From: an uncultured Actinomycetes bacterium
GTDB lineage: Bacteria; Actinomycetota; Actinomycetes; Mycobacteriales; Mycobacteriaceae
Direction of reading: 5' to 3'
Assembly: GCA_903862565.1 (NCBI GenBank)
Contig: CAIOYU010000449.1
Span: 1-35,431 of the forward strand
Length of the DNA: 35,431 nt
The notes beneath the pieces are model-generated. The model was given only the letters and a program-made list of their open reading frames with translations. It searched no databases and was not told where the DNA came from. Below, piece after piece: positions 34,913 to 35,431 of the stretch (position 1 is its first letter; every line of letters starts with the position of its first letter). A program made the translations under genes and the position numbers.

Positions 34913-35431
34913 CTACCCTATTACTGGGCGGGCGATCCATTCGAAGTAATACGCACCATGAAGTACGGCGGCCGCCGCAGTCGACGCCATCGGGGCCGCC
35001 ATCAGCGCGATCGCCAGGGCCGTCACCTGGGGCCGATTGGGCACCATCGTGACCAGAATGCTCGCCACCGCGGTCACGGCCACGTAGATCAGGATGCCGA
35101 ACACCGGCCAGGTCTTGTCCAGCGAGGTGTACCACCAGAAGTAGAAGCCCAGCCCGGCCGCTGCGGCGAGCACCCACATACCGGCTGTTATCAACGCGAA
35201 TTTCCAGCGTTTGACGAACAGGTAGGAGCCGGGGACCAGGACGGGTTGGGCGGGGACCGCGACCGGCCCGAGGTGGCCGTTGACCGTGCGCAGGAAGGCG
35301 TCGGTATCGACGTTGTCCAATTCGCTGAACGCCTGACTGAACGGCTGGGGGTCGACGGGGTCCAGGCTCTCGACGACCTCGCCGGCCGGCTCGACCTCCA
35401 GATCGGGCTCGGACGCCACGACCTCGATGAC
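34913..35431 (-). CDS. Membrane protein, 5' end uncertain (Rv0461-like)
   Basis: An integral membrane protein with an acidic N-terminal region ([21 protein letters not shown]) and four hydrophobic segments at about 75-95, 103-122, 128-148 and 150-165 (numbered from the GTG at 35419). The frame stays open to the window edge, so the gene may begin a few codons outside. Rv0461, of about 174 residues, suggests it starts just beyond 35431. Function is unknown. It is followed four bases later by lpdC. Confidence 0.8.
   Translation of the reverse strand, partial: VIEVVASEPDLEVEPAGEVVESLDPVDPQPFSQAFSELDNVDTDAFLRTVNGHLGPVAVPAQPVLVPGSYLFVKRWKFALITAGMWVLAAAAGLGFYFWWYTSLDKTWPVFGILIYVAVTAVASILVTMVPNRPQVTALAIALMAAPMASTAAAAVLHGAYYFEWIARPVIG

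Noticed and set aside
33523-35052. 509-residue plus-strand frame opposite lpdC
   Set aside because: Antisense shadow rich in Asp/His/Val with no domain; lpdC is certain.

Overview
The window is about 35 kb of a high-GC mycobacterial chromosome. It looks like a non-tuberculous, probably rapid-growing species (Mycobacterium/Mycolicibacterium). The evidence is lineage-specific genes that can be read directly: mshA (mycothiol), hbhA, umaA (mycolate-type methyltransferase), the senX3-regX3 pair, ramB beside icl1, the LdtMt5-type lipoprotein lprQ, a 13E12-type HNH protein and the 33-residue ribosomal protein bS22. Gene order matches the M. tuberculosis block Rv0461-Rv0502 run backwards. Comparisons with M. 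tuberculosis are from memory, not from a database search.

Layout. 1-155 is the tail of a broken transposase. 231-4029 holds, on the minus strand, a PlsC-like acyltransferase, galE2, bS22, an excisionase-type HTH protein and proC. 4055-8158 is a tightly coupled minus-strand run: ppx1, a repeat-rich membrane protein, a TIM-barrel isomerase-like protein and a hotdog thioesterase. A conserved Cys-rich protein (8184-8996, plus strand) converges on regX3. 8993-13590 carries regX3, senX3, gpm1, a YbjN protein and mshA. 13626-20349 carries an SDR, lprQ and murB (minus strand), then a plus-strand cassette of two DUF2505 paralogues, a SAM methyltransferase-like gene, a nitrilase-family hydrolase and a DUF2993 membrane protein. 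20365-23616 (minus strand) holds two small exported or membrane proteins, hbhA, an XRE regulator and a DUF445 protein. 23793-25426 is a TetR regulator (probable MadR) with a PPK2 kinase. 25460-31719 is a lipid and glyoxylate block: umaA, fadB2, icl1, an acyl-ACP thioesterase, ramB and a CMD-family protein. 31716-35431 has the 13E12 HNH protein, a small membrane protein, lpdC and a membrane protein cut by the window end.

How the genes work together. Phosphate and polyphosphate handling (SenX3-RegX3, Ppx1, PPK2) sits beside cell-wall functions (MurB, LprQ, UmaA, MadR-like TetR) and fatty-acid/C2 carbon use (Icl1, RamB, FadB2, LpdC). Several genes are joined by 1-4 base stop/start overlaps, which implies translational coupling.

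Most of the window is ordinary core mycobacterial genome. I see no CRISPR array, tRNA, rRNA, prophage or obvious undescribed defence system, and no gene-free stretch longer than about 205 bases. The most notable signals are regulatory (TTTGCGAAG repeats upstream of icl1, inverted repeats over the Rv0474-type promoter, a nested leader hairpin, a possible PHO box), together with an expanded Tyr-rich repeat protein and accessory insertions compared with M. tuberculosis.
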